Shown: positions 47,166 to 55,967, numbered from the stretch's first letter. The stretch is DNA of 64,000 bases from Azospirillum lipoferum (GCF_024170005.1 NZ_JALJXJ010000009.1:248001-312000), one strand, 5' to 3'. Notes: a model not told the origin generated them from the sequence alone. Translations and numbers: made by a program.

Positions 47166-48002
47166 ATGCCGCGGATATCCTTCACCCTTTTCCCGACTGG
47201 CATGGCGCGGTTCGTCCGGTGCCTCGGCGGTGCCCGTCTGGCGGCAGCCGGCATCGCCGCCTTCCTGCTGTCCGGCCAAACCCTGGCACAGTCGCAGCCG
47301 GATACGGCAACCACGCCGGCCGAGGCGGTCAGGCTGGTGTCGGCGACGGCGGGCGGCTTCACCTGTGCCGGCGTCACGGTGGCGGAGACCGGCAAGGGGC
47401 TGCGGGTCGGCGGCTATGTCGGGACCGGGGAGGATGCCGCCGCCCTGAAGGCGGCGCTCACAGGACTGCCGCCGGGCATCGATGTCGATGCCCGGGTGGC
47501 CTTGCGGCCCTGGCCGCTGTGCGAGGCGCTGGGCGTCGCCGGGCCGCTGGACAGACAGGGAGCCGGTACGCTGGATCTCGCCTTCAACCGGCCGTCGATG
47601 GTCTACCGCAAGGACGAGAAGCTGGAGGTCACGGTCAGTGCCGGGACGTCGGGCCATCTGACCGTCGATTACATCGACACCGACGGCAGCGTGATCCACA
47701 TGGTGCCGATGCGTCTGCGCCGCGACGACCGGCTGGAGGCCGGCCGGCCCGTCACGCTGGGTGGAGGGAAATCGGCGGCCGACCGCGTCTATACCATCAC
47801 CCCGCCCTATGGCCCGGCGATGATCCTGGCGCTGGTGACCCGCGCCCCGCTGTTCCCCGCCGATCGCGAGGAGGTGGAGCCCGCCGGACCTTATCTGGCC
47901 AGCCTGCGCGCGGCGCTGGCGAAGGTGGAATCTGGAGCCAACCCGGAGGCCGATGGCGGCGCGGTCGCCCGGTCCGCCTTCTTCACCACCGTCGCGGAGT
48001 AG
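47166..48002 (+). CDS. Exported DUF4384-type protein
   Basis: 278 residues from ATG 47166; a GTG at 47157 that overlaps the upstream stop (GTGA) is an alternative start. A signal peptide ends near SGQTLAQSQ. The C-terminal half (YRKDEKLEVTVSAGTSGHLTVDYIDTDGSVIHMVP) matches the DUF4384 pattern also seen in the caspase/EF-hand protein, and two cysteines (FTCAGV, WPLCEALG) may form a disulfide. It directly follows the WD40-caspase gene and is probably its partner or substrate. Function unknown. Confidence 0.7.
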   Translation: MPRISFTLFPTGMARFVRCLGGARLAAAGIAAFLLSGQTLAQSQPDTATTPAEAVRLVSATAGGFTCAGVTVAETGKGLRVGGYVGTGEDAAALKAALTGLPPGIDVDARVALRPWPLCEALGVAGPLDRQGAGTLDLAFNRPSMVYRKDEKLEVTVSAGTSGHLTVDYIDTDGSVIHMVPMRLRRDDRLEAGRPVTLGGGKSAADRVYTITPPYGPAMILALVTRAPLFPADREEVEPAGPYLASLRAALAKVESGANPEADGGAVARSAFFTTVAE

Positions 48003-48151
48003 CACGGGCGCCGCACTCCCGACGATTCCACCACCGGCCCATCATGGCGTCCATTGCCAGATGCCGGCGCAAACACTATGATTCAGCTGGTGCAACCCGG
48101 GTGTCCGCAAGGGCTGGCCCCGGTACCGCTAGAGACGATCGGAAGACCCGT

Positions 48152-48544
48152 ATGGACGCTCACGACCTTTCGCTGGACGACAGCCGTACGCTTCAGGCCA
48201 TCGGCATCCTTGCCGACGTGCTGGACGGTGTCGAGGGGCCGGGCGGTCTGGACACGGTGCTGGTGTCCAAGGCGCTGCGTCAGGTGATCGCCACCAAATC
48301 GCAGCCGGCCTTCGAATTCGCCTCCCGCGCCTTCAACACGCTGGAGCCGTCAGTCCGCCGTCAGGTGGCGGAAACCGCGGACGAGGCGGCGCACCATTCG
48401 GTCGAGCTGCGCAGCCGGGTCGGCGGCTTCCTGTCCACCGCCCCGAAGAAGCCGGTCCCCCAGGGTCCGGTGGTCGGCCAGCAGCCGAACTTCATCACCG
48501 CGCTGAACCTGCGTTCCCGCCGCCGGCCGAACTCGCCCACCTGA
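48152..48544 (+). CDS. Small hypothetical protein
   Basis: 130 residues, beginning MDAHDLSLDDSRT. No signal, membrane segment or known motif is seen. The first 90 residues are predicted helical and acidic, and the tail is basic and proline-rich (APKKPVPQGPVVG, SRRRPNSPT). It lies 150 bp after the DUF4384 gene and ends 21 bases before the LysR stop. I do not recognise the family. The start at 48152 is preceded by GGAAGA. Confidence 0.6.
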   Translation: MDAHDLSLDDSRTLQAIGILADVLDGVEGPGGLDTVLVSKALRQVIATKSQPAFEFASRAFNTLEPSVRRQVAETADEAAHHSVELRSRVGGFLSTAPKKPVPQGPVVGQQPNFITALNLRSRRRPNSPT

Positions 48545-48559
48545 AATTCGGGTGCCTAA

Positions 48560-48579
48560 GCCGGTTCAGCCGGCCTTTT
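48560..48579. terminator. Hairpin with T-run between convergent genes
   Basis: GCCGG-TTCAG-CCGGC is a 5-bp stem followed by CTTTT on the plus strand. The stop codon of the LysR gene (48566) is in its loop. It lies 15 bases after the small hypothetical gene and probably terminates it. Confidence 0.5.
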
Positions 48580-49531
48580 GCGGCCTTCCACTTTCCGGCC
48601 AGGCTTCCTCCGGCAGCGTGTCGAGCAGCGCGCAGTCCCAATAGGGGCGCGGGCCGAAGCGCTGCACCAGGAAATCGACGAACACCCGCACCTTCGGCGA
48701 CAGGTGGCGGTTCTGCGGATAGACCGCGTTGACGCTCACCTCGGTCGGGACGTGGCGGTGCAGGATGCTGACCAGCTCGCCGCGCGACAGCGCCTGTCCG
48801 CACAGGAAAGTCGGCGACATGATGAAGCCGACGCCGGACGCCGCCGCCTCGCGCAGCAAATCGCCGTTGTTGCTGCGGATCGGGCCGGAGACCCGGACGC
48901 TGCGCGTCTCCCCGTCGACGATGAACTGCCACAGATCGGGGGTGGGGACGTTGGTGTAGATCAGGCAGGCGTGGTCACTCAGCTCGTCCGGTGTCTGCGG
49001 CACGCCATGCTTTTGCAGATAGGCCGGGCTGGCGCACAGCGCCATCCGCGCCGGGGCCAGCCGCCGGGCGATCAGCGAGCTGTCGCGCAGCCGGCCGATG
49101 CGCACCGCCAGATCGTATCCTTCGTCGACCAGATCGACCGTGCGGTCGTTCAGGTCCATGTCGATCTCGATGGCTGGGTAGCGCTCCAGGAACTCCGCCA
49201 CCGCCGGGGCCAGATGCAGGATGCCGAAGCTGACCGGCGCGTTCAGCCGCAGCCGGCCGCGCGGGGCGGCATGCAGGTCGGCCACCGCCTGCTCCGCCTC
49301 CTCCAGGTCGGCGAGGATGCGGGTGCAGCGCTCGTAATAGGCCTGCCCCACCTCGGTCAGGCTGAGCTTGCGGGTGGTGCGGTTGAGCAGCCGCGCGCCG
49401 AGCCTGTTCTCCAGCTCGCCGATGCGGCGGGAGACCACCGATTTCGACAGGTTGAGCCGGTCGGCGGCGGCGGTGAAGCTTTTGGTGTCCACCACCTTGA
49501 TGAAGGCGAGCATGTCGTCGAGGCGATCCAT
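48566..49531 (-). CDS. LysR-family transcriptional regulator
   Basis: 321 residues with a typical LysR winged helix (MLAFIKVVDTKSFTAAADRLNLSKSVVSRRIGELENRLG). Its effector domain is of the common aromatic/oxidant-responsive type. The gene is divergent from wrbA, with only 143 bases between the two starts. Those bases hold two perfect inverted repeats (49534-49558 and 49570-49584), so the regulator probably controls itself and wrbA. Confidence 0.9.
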   Translation of the reverse strand: MDRLDDMLAFIKVVDTKSFTAAADRLNLSKSVVSRRIGELENRLGARLLNRTTRKLSLTEVGQAYYERCTRILADLEEAEQAVADLHAAPRGRLRLNAPVSFGILHLAPAVAEFLERYPAIEIDMDLNDRTVDLVDEGYDLAVRIGRLRDSSLIARRLAPARMALCASPAYLQKHGVPQTPDELSDHACLIYTNVPTPDLWQFIVDGETRSVRVSGPIRSNNGDLLREAAASGVGFIMSPTFLCGQALSRGELVSILHRHVPTEVSVNAVYPQNRHLSPKVRVFVDFLVQRFGPRPYWDCALLDTLPEEAWPESGRPQKAG

Positions 49532-49533
49532 GG

Positions 49534-49558
49534 CATTGTTCTACACCCGGAAACAATG
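49534..49558. promoter_or_regulatory. LysR-type operator (7-bp inverted repeat, 11-bp spacer)
   Basis: CATTGTT-11 bases-AACAATG is a perfect 25-bp dyad starting two bases before the LysR ATG. The central T-N11-A arrangement is the classic LysR-family binding site, and its position suits autorepression. Confidence 0.65.
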
Positions 49559-49569
49559 AGGTGCCAAGA

Positions 49570-49584
49570 TCCGGTATTACCGGA
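49570..49584. promoter_or_regulatory. Perfect palindrome upstream of wrbA
   Basis: TCCGGTA-T-TACCGGA is a perfect 15-bp palindrome, 91 bases before the wrbA start. It differs from the neighbouring LysR-type dyad, so it may bind a second regulator. Confidence 0.45.
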
Positions 49585-49674
49585 AGCGTCGCCGCGCCCT
49601 ATTTCTGGTGTCACCGCCGCGCCGGCACCGGCCGCGGTGACGCGATCCATGCAACCAAACAGGGAGTGATGGCG

Positions 49675-50277
49675 ATGGCGAAGGTTCTGGTCCTCTATTA
49701 CAGCAGCTGGGGCCATGTGTCGGAGATGGCGCAGGCGGTGGCCGAAGGCGCCCGCTCCGTCGCCGGGACCGAGGTGGCGGTGAAGCGCGTGCCCGAACTG
49801 GTGCCGGAAGCCGTCCGCCAGTCCGCCCACTACAAGGACGAGAGCAACATCCCCGTCGCCACGGTCGACGAGCTGGCCCAATATGATGCGATCGTCATCG
49901 GTACGCCGACGCGCTACGGCAACATGGCCTCGCAGATGAAGAACTTCCTCGACCAGACCGGCGGGCTGTGGGCCAAGGGTGCGCTGAACGGCAAGGTCGG
50001 TGCCGCCTTCACCTCCACCGCCACCCAGCATGGCGGGCAGGAGAGCACCATCCTCAGCACCCACACCGTGCTGCTGCATCTGGGCATGGTGATTGTCGGG
50101 CTGCCCTATTCCTTCCAGGGCCAGATGGGCCTTTCGGAAGTGATGGGCAATTCGCCCTATGGCGCCAGCACCATCGCCGGCGGCGACGGTTCGCGCCGGC
50201 CGAGTGCCGTCGAGCTGGACGGCGCCCGTTTCCAGGGCCGCCATGTCGCCGAGATCGCGACCAAGCTGCACGGTTGA
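49675..50277 (+). CDS. wrbA: NAD(P)H:quinone oxidoreductase WrbA
   Basis: 200 residues, close in length to E. coli WrbA (198). The start at 49675 is chosen because AGGGAG at 49661-49666 sits eight bases away and the protein then opens MAKVLVLYYSSWGH, as in E. coli. GTPTRYGNMASQMKNFLDQTGGLWA and TPYGASTIAGGDGSR-type sequence (here SPYGASTIAGGDG) are strong WrbA signatures. It is an FMN enzyme that reduces quinones by two electrons to avoid radicals. It precedes a glutathionyl-hydroquinone reductase gene, which acts on similar substrates, and the divergent LysR probably senses quinones or oxidants. Confidence 0.95.
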   Translation: MAKVLVLYYSSWGHVSEMAQAVAEGARSVAGTEVAVKRVPELVPEAVRQSAHYKDESNIPVATVDELAQYDAIVIGTPTRYGNMASQMKNFLDQTGGLWAKGALNGKVGAAFTSTATQHGGQESTILSTHTVLLHLGMVIVGLPYSFQGQMGLSEVMGNSPYGASTIAGGDGSRRPSAVELDGARFQGRHVAEIATKLHG

Positions 50278-50310
50278 TGCCGGGTAGGCAGTAGAGAAGG
50301 GGAGGGAGCC

Positions 50311-51270
50311 GTGGGCCTGCTGATCGATGGACAGTGGCAAGACCAGTGGTACGACACCAGGAAGACCGGCGGTGCGTTCGTCAGGACGGAGGCGCAGTTC
50401 CGCGACCGGGTGTCGGCCGACGGCTCCACCCCCTACCCGGCGGAGGCCGGGCGCTATCACCTAATGGTGTCGCTGGCCTGCCCCTGGGCGCACCGCACGC
50501 TGATCCTCCGCAAGCTGAAGCGGCTGGACGGGGTGATCGGTGTCAGTGTGGTCGATCCGCTGATGCTGGCGGACGGCTGGACCTTCGCCGAACCGGAGCC
50601 GGTCACCGGCGCCCGGCGGCTCTATGAGGTCTACCTGAAGGCGAAGCCCGGCTACAGCGGCCGGGTGACCGTTCCGGTGCTGTGGGACAGGAAGACCAAC
50701 AGCATCGTCAACAACGAGTCGGCGGAGATCATCCGCATGCTCAACCGCGAGTTCGACGCCTTCACCGACGTGCGCACCGATTTCTACCCGGCGGATCTGG
50801 CGGAGGAGATCGACCGCGTCAACGCCTTCGTCTATGACGCCGTCAACAACGGCGTCTACAAGGCCGGCTTCGCCACCTCCCAGGACAAGTATGAGGCCGC
50901 CTTCGACGCGCTGTTCGCGGCGTTGGACGACCTCGACGCCAGGCTGGCGACCCGGCGCTGGCTGGTCGGCAACCGCCTGACCGAGGCGGACTGGCGGCTG
51001 TTCACCACGCTGGTGCGCTTCGACGCCGTCTATGTCGGGCATTTCAAGTGCAACCAGCGGCGGATCGCCGACTATCCGCACCTGTCCGGCTATCTGCGCG
51101 ACCTGTATCAGGTGCCGGGCGTGGCCGGGACGGTGAATTTCGACCACATCAAGCGCCATTACTACGGCAGCCACGCCACCATCAACCCCACCGGCATCGT
51201 GCCGAAGGGGCCGGCGCTCGACCTCGACGCGCCGCACGGCCGTGGCGGGCTGGGACCCGACCCCGTGTGA
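50311..51270 (+). CDS. Glutathionyl-hydroquinone reductase (Xi-class GST, YqjG-like)
   Basis: 319 residues from a GTG with GGAGGGA upstream. LACPWAHRTLILRKLKRLD holds the catalytic Cys of the Cys-Pro-Trp motif that defines Xi-class glutathione transferases. NNESAEIIRMLN is the glutathione site and the long C-terminal helical domain with DYPHLSGYLRDLYQVPG is typical. It strips glutathione from glutathionyl-hydroquinones. Pairing with wrbA 33 bp upstream makes a two-gene quinone-detoxification operon. Confidence 0.9.
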   Translation: MGLLIDGQWQDQWYDTRKTGGAFVRTEAQFRDRVSADGSTPYPAEAGRYHLMVSLACPWAHRTLILRKLKRLDGVIGVSVVDPLMLADGWTFAEPEPVTGARRLYEVYLKAKPGYSGRVTVPVLWDRKTNSIVNNESAEIIRMLNREFDAFTDVRTDFYPADLAEEIDRVNAFVYDAVNNGVYKAGFATSQDKYEAAFDALFAALDDLDARLATRRWLVGNRLTEADWRLFTTLVRFDAVYVGHFKCNQRRIADYPHLSGYLRDLYQVPGVAGTVNFDHIKRHYYGSHATINPTGIVPKGPALDLDAPHGRGGLGPDPV

Positions 51271-51337
51271 GGCGTGACGGATCGGCTCCCCGGCGGTTGT
51301 CAGAAGGAAACGACAACCGCATGAGGGAGTTCGTCCA

Positions 51338-51703
51338 ATGCGTACACTCATCCTGGCTGCCGCGGCCGTCCTGGCCCTCTCGTCGCCGGCGCTGGCCCAG
51401 ACCGCCCAATCCCAGAACGGCCAGGGGGGATGGGGCGGGGCGCTCGACCAGCTGAACCGCGCGGTCAACCCCAACGCCTATCCGCAGGACCGCAACGACC
51501 GGGCGGCCGAAGACCGCGACCTGAACCGCGACGGCCGCCGCTACGAAGGCTCCTCCGGCAACCGCCGCAACAGCGCCTACAGCGACTATTCCGACCGCGA
51601 CCTGCGCAGCCAGTACGACCGGCTGGGCGAGGAACAGCGCCAGATCCGGCAGAACCGCCGCGCCATCGAGGACGAGATGGACCGCCGCGGCATCAACCGC
51701 TGA
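51338..51703 (+). CDS. Small exported hypothetical protein
   Basis: 121 residues with a clear Sec signal (LILAAAAVLALSSPALAQT). The mature part is polar, Asn/Arg/Tyr-rich and low in hydrophobic residues (NAYPQDRNDRAAEDRDLNRD, SDYSDRDLRSQYDRLGEEQ), ending in a short predicted helix. Function unknown. Its stop lies within a hairpin shared with the convergent gene. Confidence 0.65.
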   Translation: MRTLILAAAAVLALSSPALAQTAQSQNGQGGWGGALDQLNRAVNPNAYPQDRNDRAAEDRDLNRDGRRYEGSSGNRRNSAYSDYSDRDLRSQYDRLGEEQRQIRQNRRAIEDEMDRRGINR

Positions 51704-51720
51704 CGATAACCAACCGTCAG
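51700..51720. terminator. Hairpin whose two arms hold opposing stop codons
   Basis: CTGACG-9 bases-CGTCAG is a perfect 6-bp dyad. The left arm contains the TGA of the plus-strand gene and the right arm the TGA of the minus-strand gene. A bidirectional terminator is possible. Confidence 0.4.
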
Positions 51721-52085
51721 GGCTTGTAGCAGCGGGCCATGTCTTCCGGGTTGCCCATCGCCTCGCACTGGAAGCCGTTGGAGAACTTGAAGCGCAGCGG
51801 ACCGGTCTTGCGGACGCTGACCACCGGCTTCTTCCCCGCATCCTGGAATTCCACCCAGGCGGAACTGTCGAAGCGGGTTTGCAGCCCGTTGCTCAGCTGC
51901 ACGCGGCCCTGACGGTCCTTCATGACCTGGATGCCGGTGTTGAACAGCAGGTTCGGGCCGTCGGGTTTCGCCGACAGGCCGTTGGTGCAGTTCACCCCCT
52001 CCGGCTTCACCGCGACGCATTCGTAGGGGTGCGGCTGGCTGGCGGTGAGGACCATGGCATAGATGGCGATTTCCAGGACATTCAT
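51717..52085 (-). CDS. Small exported hypothetical protein with four cysteines
   Basis: 122 residues from ATG 52085; an ATG at 52091 is equally possible. It begins with a hydrophobic segment (VLEIAIYAMVLTA) that could be a short signal. ECVAVKPEGVNCTNG, FQCEAMGN and ARCYKP supply four cysteines that may form disulfides. No known domain is recognised. Confidence 0.6.
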   Translation of the reverse strand: MNVLEIAIYAMVLTASQPHPYECVAVKPEGVNCTNGLSAKPDGPNLLFNTGIQVMKDRQGRVQLSNGLQTRFDSSAWVEFQDAGKKPVVSVRKTGPLRFKFSNGFQCEAMGNPEDMARCYKP

Positions 52086-52338
52086 CGGCATCGGCGTGCA
52101 CCGGCAGGAAGGCGGGTCTTTCCCTCTTACCGACCATGTGGTTACGAAAGAGATAATGTCGCGCCCGCGGTCGAATCTTGCGTGGATTGCCTTCGGGATG
52201 GGCGCAGGGGCGGCTGCGGCCATCCGCCGCCGTGACATGATCGGTGCAACGCCCCCGCGCCTGGACTTGCGCGCCCCGGACCGGTAGAAGCGGTGGCAAC
52301 AGCCATCTACTTCCGCGACAGGGGGCGGGCGCAATCCC

Positions 52339-54345
52339 ATGACGTTCCAACAGCGTTTGATCCTGCTGGTCACCGGTCTGGTGCTGCTGGCGGTGGTGGC
52401 GGTCACCACGGCGATGGCCTTCACCACGCGCGCCGTCCTGACCGAGCGGATCGGGACGGAGGCGCGGCTGGCCGCCGGCCTGCTCGCCCGCGGCGCCGCC
52501 CAGGCCCGCGACATCCCGCAGGAGGTCGACGCCCTGCTGTCGGAACGGCTGCTGTCGGAAGCGACGCTGACCGCCCATCTGGTGGCGCTGGCGGAAACCG
52601 CGAAGCTGGCGCCGCGCGCCATCAACGACCGGCTGAAGCAGATCGCCGAGGCCGGCGGCCCGGACGAGATGTGGATCACCGACAACCGCGGCCGGGCCTA
52701 TCTGCACAATCTGCCCGGACCCGACCCGCTGTTCGGCCAGGATGCCAAGGGCGGTCCGCGCCACAGCGCCTATAGCGGTTTGCTGAACCGTTCCCCCGCC
52801 TCGCTGGCCTCCGAACCGGCGATGGAGAACGGCAAGCTGATGAAGTTCGCCGGGGTGGCCGGCGTCGACAAGCCGCGCATCGTCCAGGTCGGCGCCGACA
52901 TGCGCCGCCTCGGCGACATCGTGCGCAAGTCGGGGACCGACGGGCTGATCGACGGGCTGCTCGCCACCCGCGCGGTGGAGGCGGCATGGCTGCTCGACCG
53001 CGACGGCCGGGTGCTGGCCCGCGGTGCCGTGATGGCCGATGGCGCCGGCAATCCGCTGTCCGACGCCGACACCGCCGCCGCCAAGGCGGTGCTGCCCGGT
53101 TCCGAGGTTTCCGTCCGCCTGTCGGGCGGCAGCCTGCTGGCGCTGGCGCCGATCAAATATGCCGGCCTCACCGCGGCCGCCGCTTCGGCGACAGGCGTGC
53201 CGGCGGTGGCCGTGGTCCGCGTTCCCTATAGCGAGCCGGGCGCGATGCTGAGCCGCCAGCTGAAGATCGGCGGGCTGGTCGGCATCTTCGCGCTGGCGCT
53301 CGGCGTCTATGCCTGCCTGCGCTTCGCCCGCGACCAGATGGCCCCGGTGGAGCGGCTGAGCGAGGCGGTCAAGGCGGTGGAGGCCGGACGCTTCAACCCC
53401 TTCACCCTGAACGAGGCCGCCGACCGCGACGACGAGTTCGGCCGCCTGTCCCGCGTTTTCCGCCGCATGGCGATGGAGGCGACGGCGCGCGAGGAAACCC
53501 TCGACGCCCAGCTGGTCATGCGCGGGGCGGAGCTGGAAACCAAGAGCGAGAAGCTGGCCGCCGCCGAACAGCTGATCGAGGAGGAGCAGCGCGCCGCCCG
53601 CGACGTGCAGTCCGGCCTGCTGCCGCGCCAGCTGCCGGTCGGCCGCGACAGCCAGTTCTACGGCATCCTGGTGCCCGGCCATGCGGTCAGCGGCGACTTC
53701 TACGACGTGATCGAGCTGGACGAGCGGCACAGCCTGCTGGTCGCCGCCGGCGTGTCGGGCGGCGGCGTGCCCGCGGCCTTCCTGATGCTGATGGTGCGCG
53801 GCGCCATCCGCGAGGCCGCCCGTCCCGGCACCGGCCCGGCGGCGATCCTGACCCATGCAAACGAGCGTCTGTGCGGCGAAAGCCCCTTCAACGGCTTCGC
53901 CACCGCCTTCGTCGCCGTCTATGACCGCGTCACCGGCACGCTGGTCCATGCCTCCGCCGGCCATCGCGGCGCCGCCCGCATCGCGACGGACGGCGCGGTG
54001 CAGTATCTTTCCGAGGCCGGCGGCCAGCCGCCCGGTCAGCCTCTGGGCGTGCGCCGCGGCGCCCCCTACACCGAGGCGACGACGGTGCTGGCCCAGGACG
54101 AGACGCTGTTCCTGTGCACCGACGGCGTGCTCCAGTCCGTCGACGGCCATCGCGAGCCCTTCGGCGAGGCCCGCCTTGCCGCGGCCCTCGCCCACAGCCG
54201 CGGCATGTCCGTCCGCGACCGCACCGAGATGGTTCTGCGCACCGTGCAGGCGCATGTCGGCACCCACGGGGTTCTTGCCGGCGATCTGGTCTGTCTGGTC
54301 ATGCGCCGCCTGCTGCCGGTGACGGAAACGGCGGAGGCGGTTTGA
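52339..54345 (+). CDS. Membrane HAMP protein with SpoIIE/PP2C-type domain, atypical ligands
   Basis: 668 residues. Two membrane helices (about 8-30 and 310-330) flank a periplasmic sensor region; a HAMP-like stretch (APVERLSEAVKAVEAGRFNP) and coiled coil lead to a PP2C phosphatase domain (about 435-655). VSGDFYDV and TDGVLQSVDG keep two metal aspartates, but the usual DVSGKG is AAGVSGGGV and the terminal DDxT is AGDLV, so two ligands appear replaced. It may be inactive or act as a pseudophosphatase that binds an anti-sigma partner. It is not next to an anti-sigma factor here. Confidence 0.82.
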   Translation: MTFQQRLILLVTGLVLLAVVAVTTAMAFTTRAVLTERIGTEARLAAGLLARGAAQARDIPQEVDALLSERLLSEATLTAHLVALAETAKLAPRAINDRLKQIAEAGGPDEMWITDNRGRAYLHNLPGPDPLFGQDAKGGPRHSAYSGLLNRSPASLASEPAMENGKLMKFAGVAGVDKPRIVQVGADMRRLGDIVRKSGTDGLIDGLLATRAVEAAWLLDRDGRVLARGAVMADGAGNPLSDADTAAAKAVLPGSEVSVRLSGGSLLALAPIKYAGLTAAAASATGVPAVAVVRVPYSEPGAMLSRQLKIGGLVGIFALALGVYACLRFARDQMAPVERLSEAVKAVEAGRFNPFTLNEAADRDDEFGRLSRVFRRMAMEATAREETLDAQLVMRGAELETKSEKLAAAEQLIEEEQRAARDVQSGLLPRQLPVGRDSQFYGILVPGHAVSGDFYDVIELDERHSLLVAAGVSGGGVPAAFLMLMVRGAIREAARPGTGPAAILTHANERLCGESPFNGFATAFVAVYDRVTGTLVHASAGHRGAARIATDGAVQYLSEAGGQPPGQPLGVRRGAPYTEATTVLAQDETLFLCTDGVLQSVDGHREPFGEARLAAALAHSRGMSVRDRTEMVLRTVQAHVGTHGVLAGDLVCLVMRRLLPVTETAEAV

Positions 54346-54350
54346 GGAGG

Positions 54351-54371
54351 GGGGCGTCCCGACGGCGCCCC
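54351..54371. terminator. Hairpin between convergent phosphatase and topoisomerase genes
   Basis: GGGGCG (54351-54356) pairs with CGCCCC (54366-54371), extended by a T-G and a C-G pair, with a 5-base loop. It fills the 25 bases between the two stop codons. No T-tract follows. Confidence 0.45.
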
Positions 54372-55495
54372 TACGTCTTCTTCCGCCGCGCGCCCTCCCG
54401 CGCCCGCGCCGCCGTCTCCCGCTCCAGCCTTTCGCGCAGGAAGGCCAGCACCGCGGCCTCCTCGCCGCTGAGGCCGGCCAGCTCGTCGCGCAGTTCCGCC
54501 TCCACCTCGCGCTTCAGCGAGTCCAGCAGGCCGCCCTCCAGATAGGCGTCCAGCACTTCGGGGTGGACGTAGCTCTTGCGGCAGACGCTGGGGGTGTTGC
54601 CCAGGCGGGTGGCGACCTGTTCGATGGCGCGGGTGACGTTGCGCTTGGCGGCGCTGGCGCTGTCGAAGCTCTCGAACTCCCGCAGCGCCATGGCGGCCAG
54701 CACGGTGCCGGCCCAGGTGCGGAAGTCCTTGGCGGTGAAATCGGCTCCGGTGGCCTCGCGCAGATAGGCATTCACGTCGCCCGAGGTCACGGCATGGCGC
54801 TGGCCGTCGCGGTCGAGATACTGGAACAGCTCGTCCCCCGGCACATCGCGGCAGGCGGCGACGACGCGGGCCAGACGGCGGTCCTTCAACGCGACGTTCC
54901 ATTCCTTGCCCGACTTGCCCTTGAAGGAGAAGCGGACCTCCGATCCCTCGATCTCGGTGTGGTCGTCGCGCAGGGTGGTCAGGCCGTAGCTCTGGTTCTC
55001 GCGGGCGTAGGTCTCGTTGCCGACGCGGATCAGCGTGGTTTCCAGCAGCCTTACCACGGCGCCCAGCACCTTCTCCCGCGGCAGGCCGCGATGGCCGAGG
55101 TCGGCATTCACCCGCTCGCGCAGATGGGGAAGGGCGCGGCAGAAATCGAGCATGCGGCCGAACTTGGTGCCCTCGCGCAGCTCGGTCCAGCGGCGGTGGT
55201 AGCGGTACTGCTTGCGCCCCTTGGCATCGCGGCCGGTCGCCTGGAGATGGCCATCGGGATCGGGGCAGATCCAGACGTCGCGGTAGGCTGGCGGGATCGC
55301 CAGCTTGCGGATGCGGTCCAGCGTCTCCTCCTCCGTCACCTGACTGCCGTCGGGCCAGAGGAAACGGAAGCCCTTGCCGTAGCGTCGTCGCCGGATGCCC
55401 GGCATCTCGTCGGAGCTGTAGGTCAGCCCGGCACAGGCGGCCTCCTGTTCGGGCGAGGGGCTGTCGGCTTCTGGGGAGGGGAGGGTGCTGTCCAT
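54371..55495 (-). CDS. DNA topoisomerase IB (poxvirus type)
   Basis: 374 residues from ATG 55495; an upstream GTG at 55516 is possible. The N-terminal domain has GFRFLWPDGSQV and RIRKLAIPPAYRDVWICP. The catalytic domain has RVGNETYARENQSYGLTTL, KGKSGKEWNV and CRKSYVHPEVL with nucleophile Tyr309. It relaxes supercoils by a 3'-phosphotyrosyl nick without ATP. Bacterial topoisomerase IB is scattered and probably horizontally acquired. It is convergent with the phosphatase gene. Confidence 0.9.
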   Translation of the reverse strand: MDSTLPSPEADSPSPEQEAACAGLTYSSDEMPGIRRRRYGKGFRFLWPDGSQVTEEETLDRIRKLAIPPAYRDVWICPDPDGHLQATGRDAKGRKQYRYHRRWTELREGTKFGRMLDFCRALPHLRERVNADLGHRGLPREKVLGAVVRLLETTLIRVGNETYARENQSYGLTTLRDDHTEIEGSEVRFSFKGKSGKEWNVALKDRRLARVVAACRDVPGDELFQYLDRDGQRHAVTSGDVNAYLREATGADFTAKDFRTWAGTVLAAMALREFESFDSASAAKRNVTRAIEQVATRLGNTPSVCRKSYVHPEVLDAYLEGGLLDSLKREVEAELRDELAGLSGEEAAVLAFLRERLERETAARAREGARRKKT

Positions 55496-55622
55496 ACGGC
55501 CATCAACGGCCGGCACGGGGTTTGGTTGCCGCTACCCCTTACGGAGAGGGTTTCTTCGCAGTTGCAAAAACCCTATCCTCGATCGGGCAAATCCGCCCCG
55601 TTTCCGATTGGAGCGCCTGACC

Positions 55623-55952
55623 ATGGACCGCAAGCCGGACGAGACGATTCTGACCGCCCATCTGCCGAACCTGGAAATCCAGATCCGCCACCGCGAGGCC
55701 GGCGACGATGGCGCGGAGGTGATCGCCATCCAGTTCCGCGCCACCCCGTCCTTCGATGCGGTCGCAAAGCTGCTCGCCCCCGGTCTGATGAACCCGCTGC
55801 TGCTGGCCGGTCCCGCCGCAGGGAAGCCCGGTGCCAACCCGATGGCGTCCGCCGCCGGGATGGCGGAGCTGTGGATGGCACCGATGCGGCTGTGGGGCGA
55901 GATGGTGCGGCAGGCCTGGGCGCCCTGGCTCCAGATGGGGCAGCGCCGCTAA
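55623..55952 (+). CDS. Small hypothetical protein
   Basis: 109 residues from the ATG at 55623, where GGAGCG sits about eight bases upstream. The N-terminus (ILTAHLPNLEIQIRHREAG) is beta-like and the C-terminus is hydrophobic and Trp/Met-rich (AELWMAPMRLWGEMVRQAW), possibly an amphipathic helix. No motif is recognised. Its stop is 15 bp from the convergent hemF stop. Confidence 0.6.
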   Translation: MDRKPDETILTAHLPNLEIQIRHREAGDDGAEVIAIQFRATPSFDAVAKLLAPGLMNPLLLAGPAAGKPGANPMASAAGMAELWMAPMRLWGEMVRQAWAPWLQMGQRR

Positions 55953-55967
55953 GTCAGCCTGGTCAAA

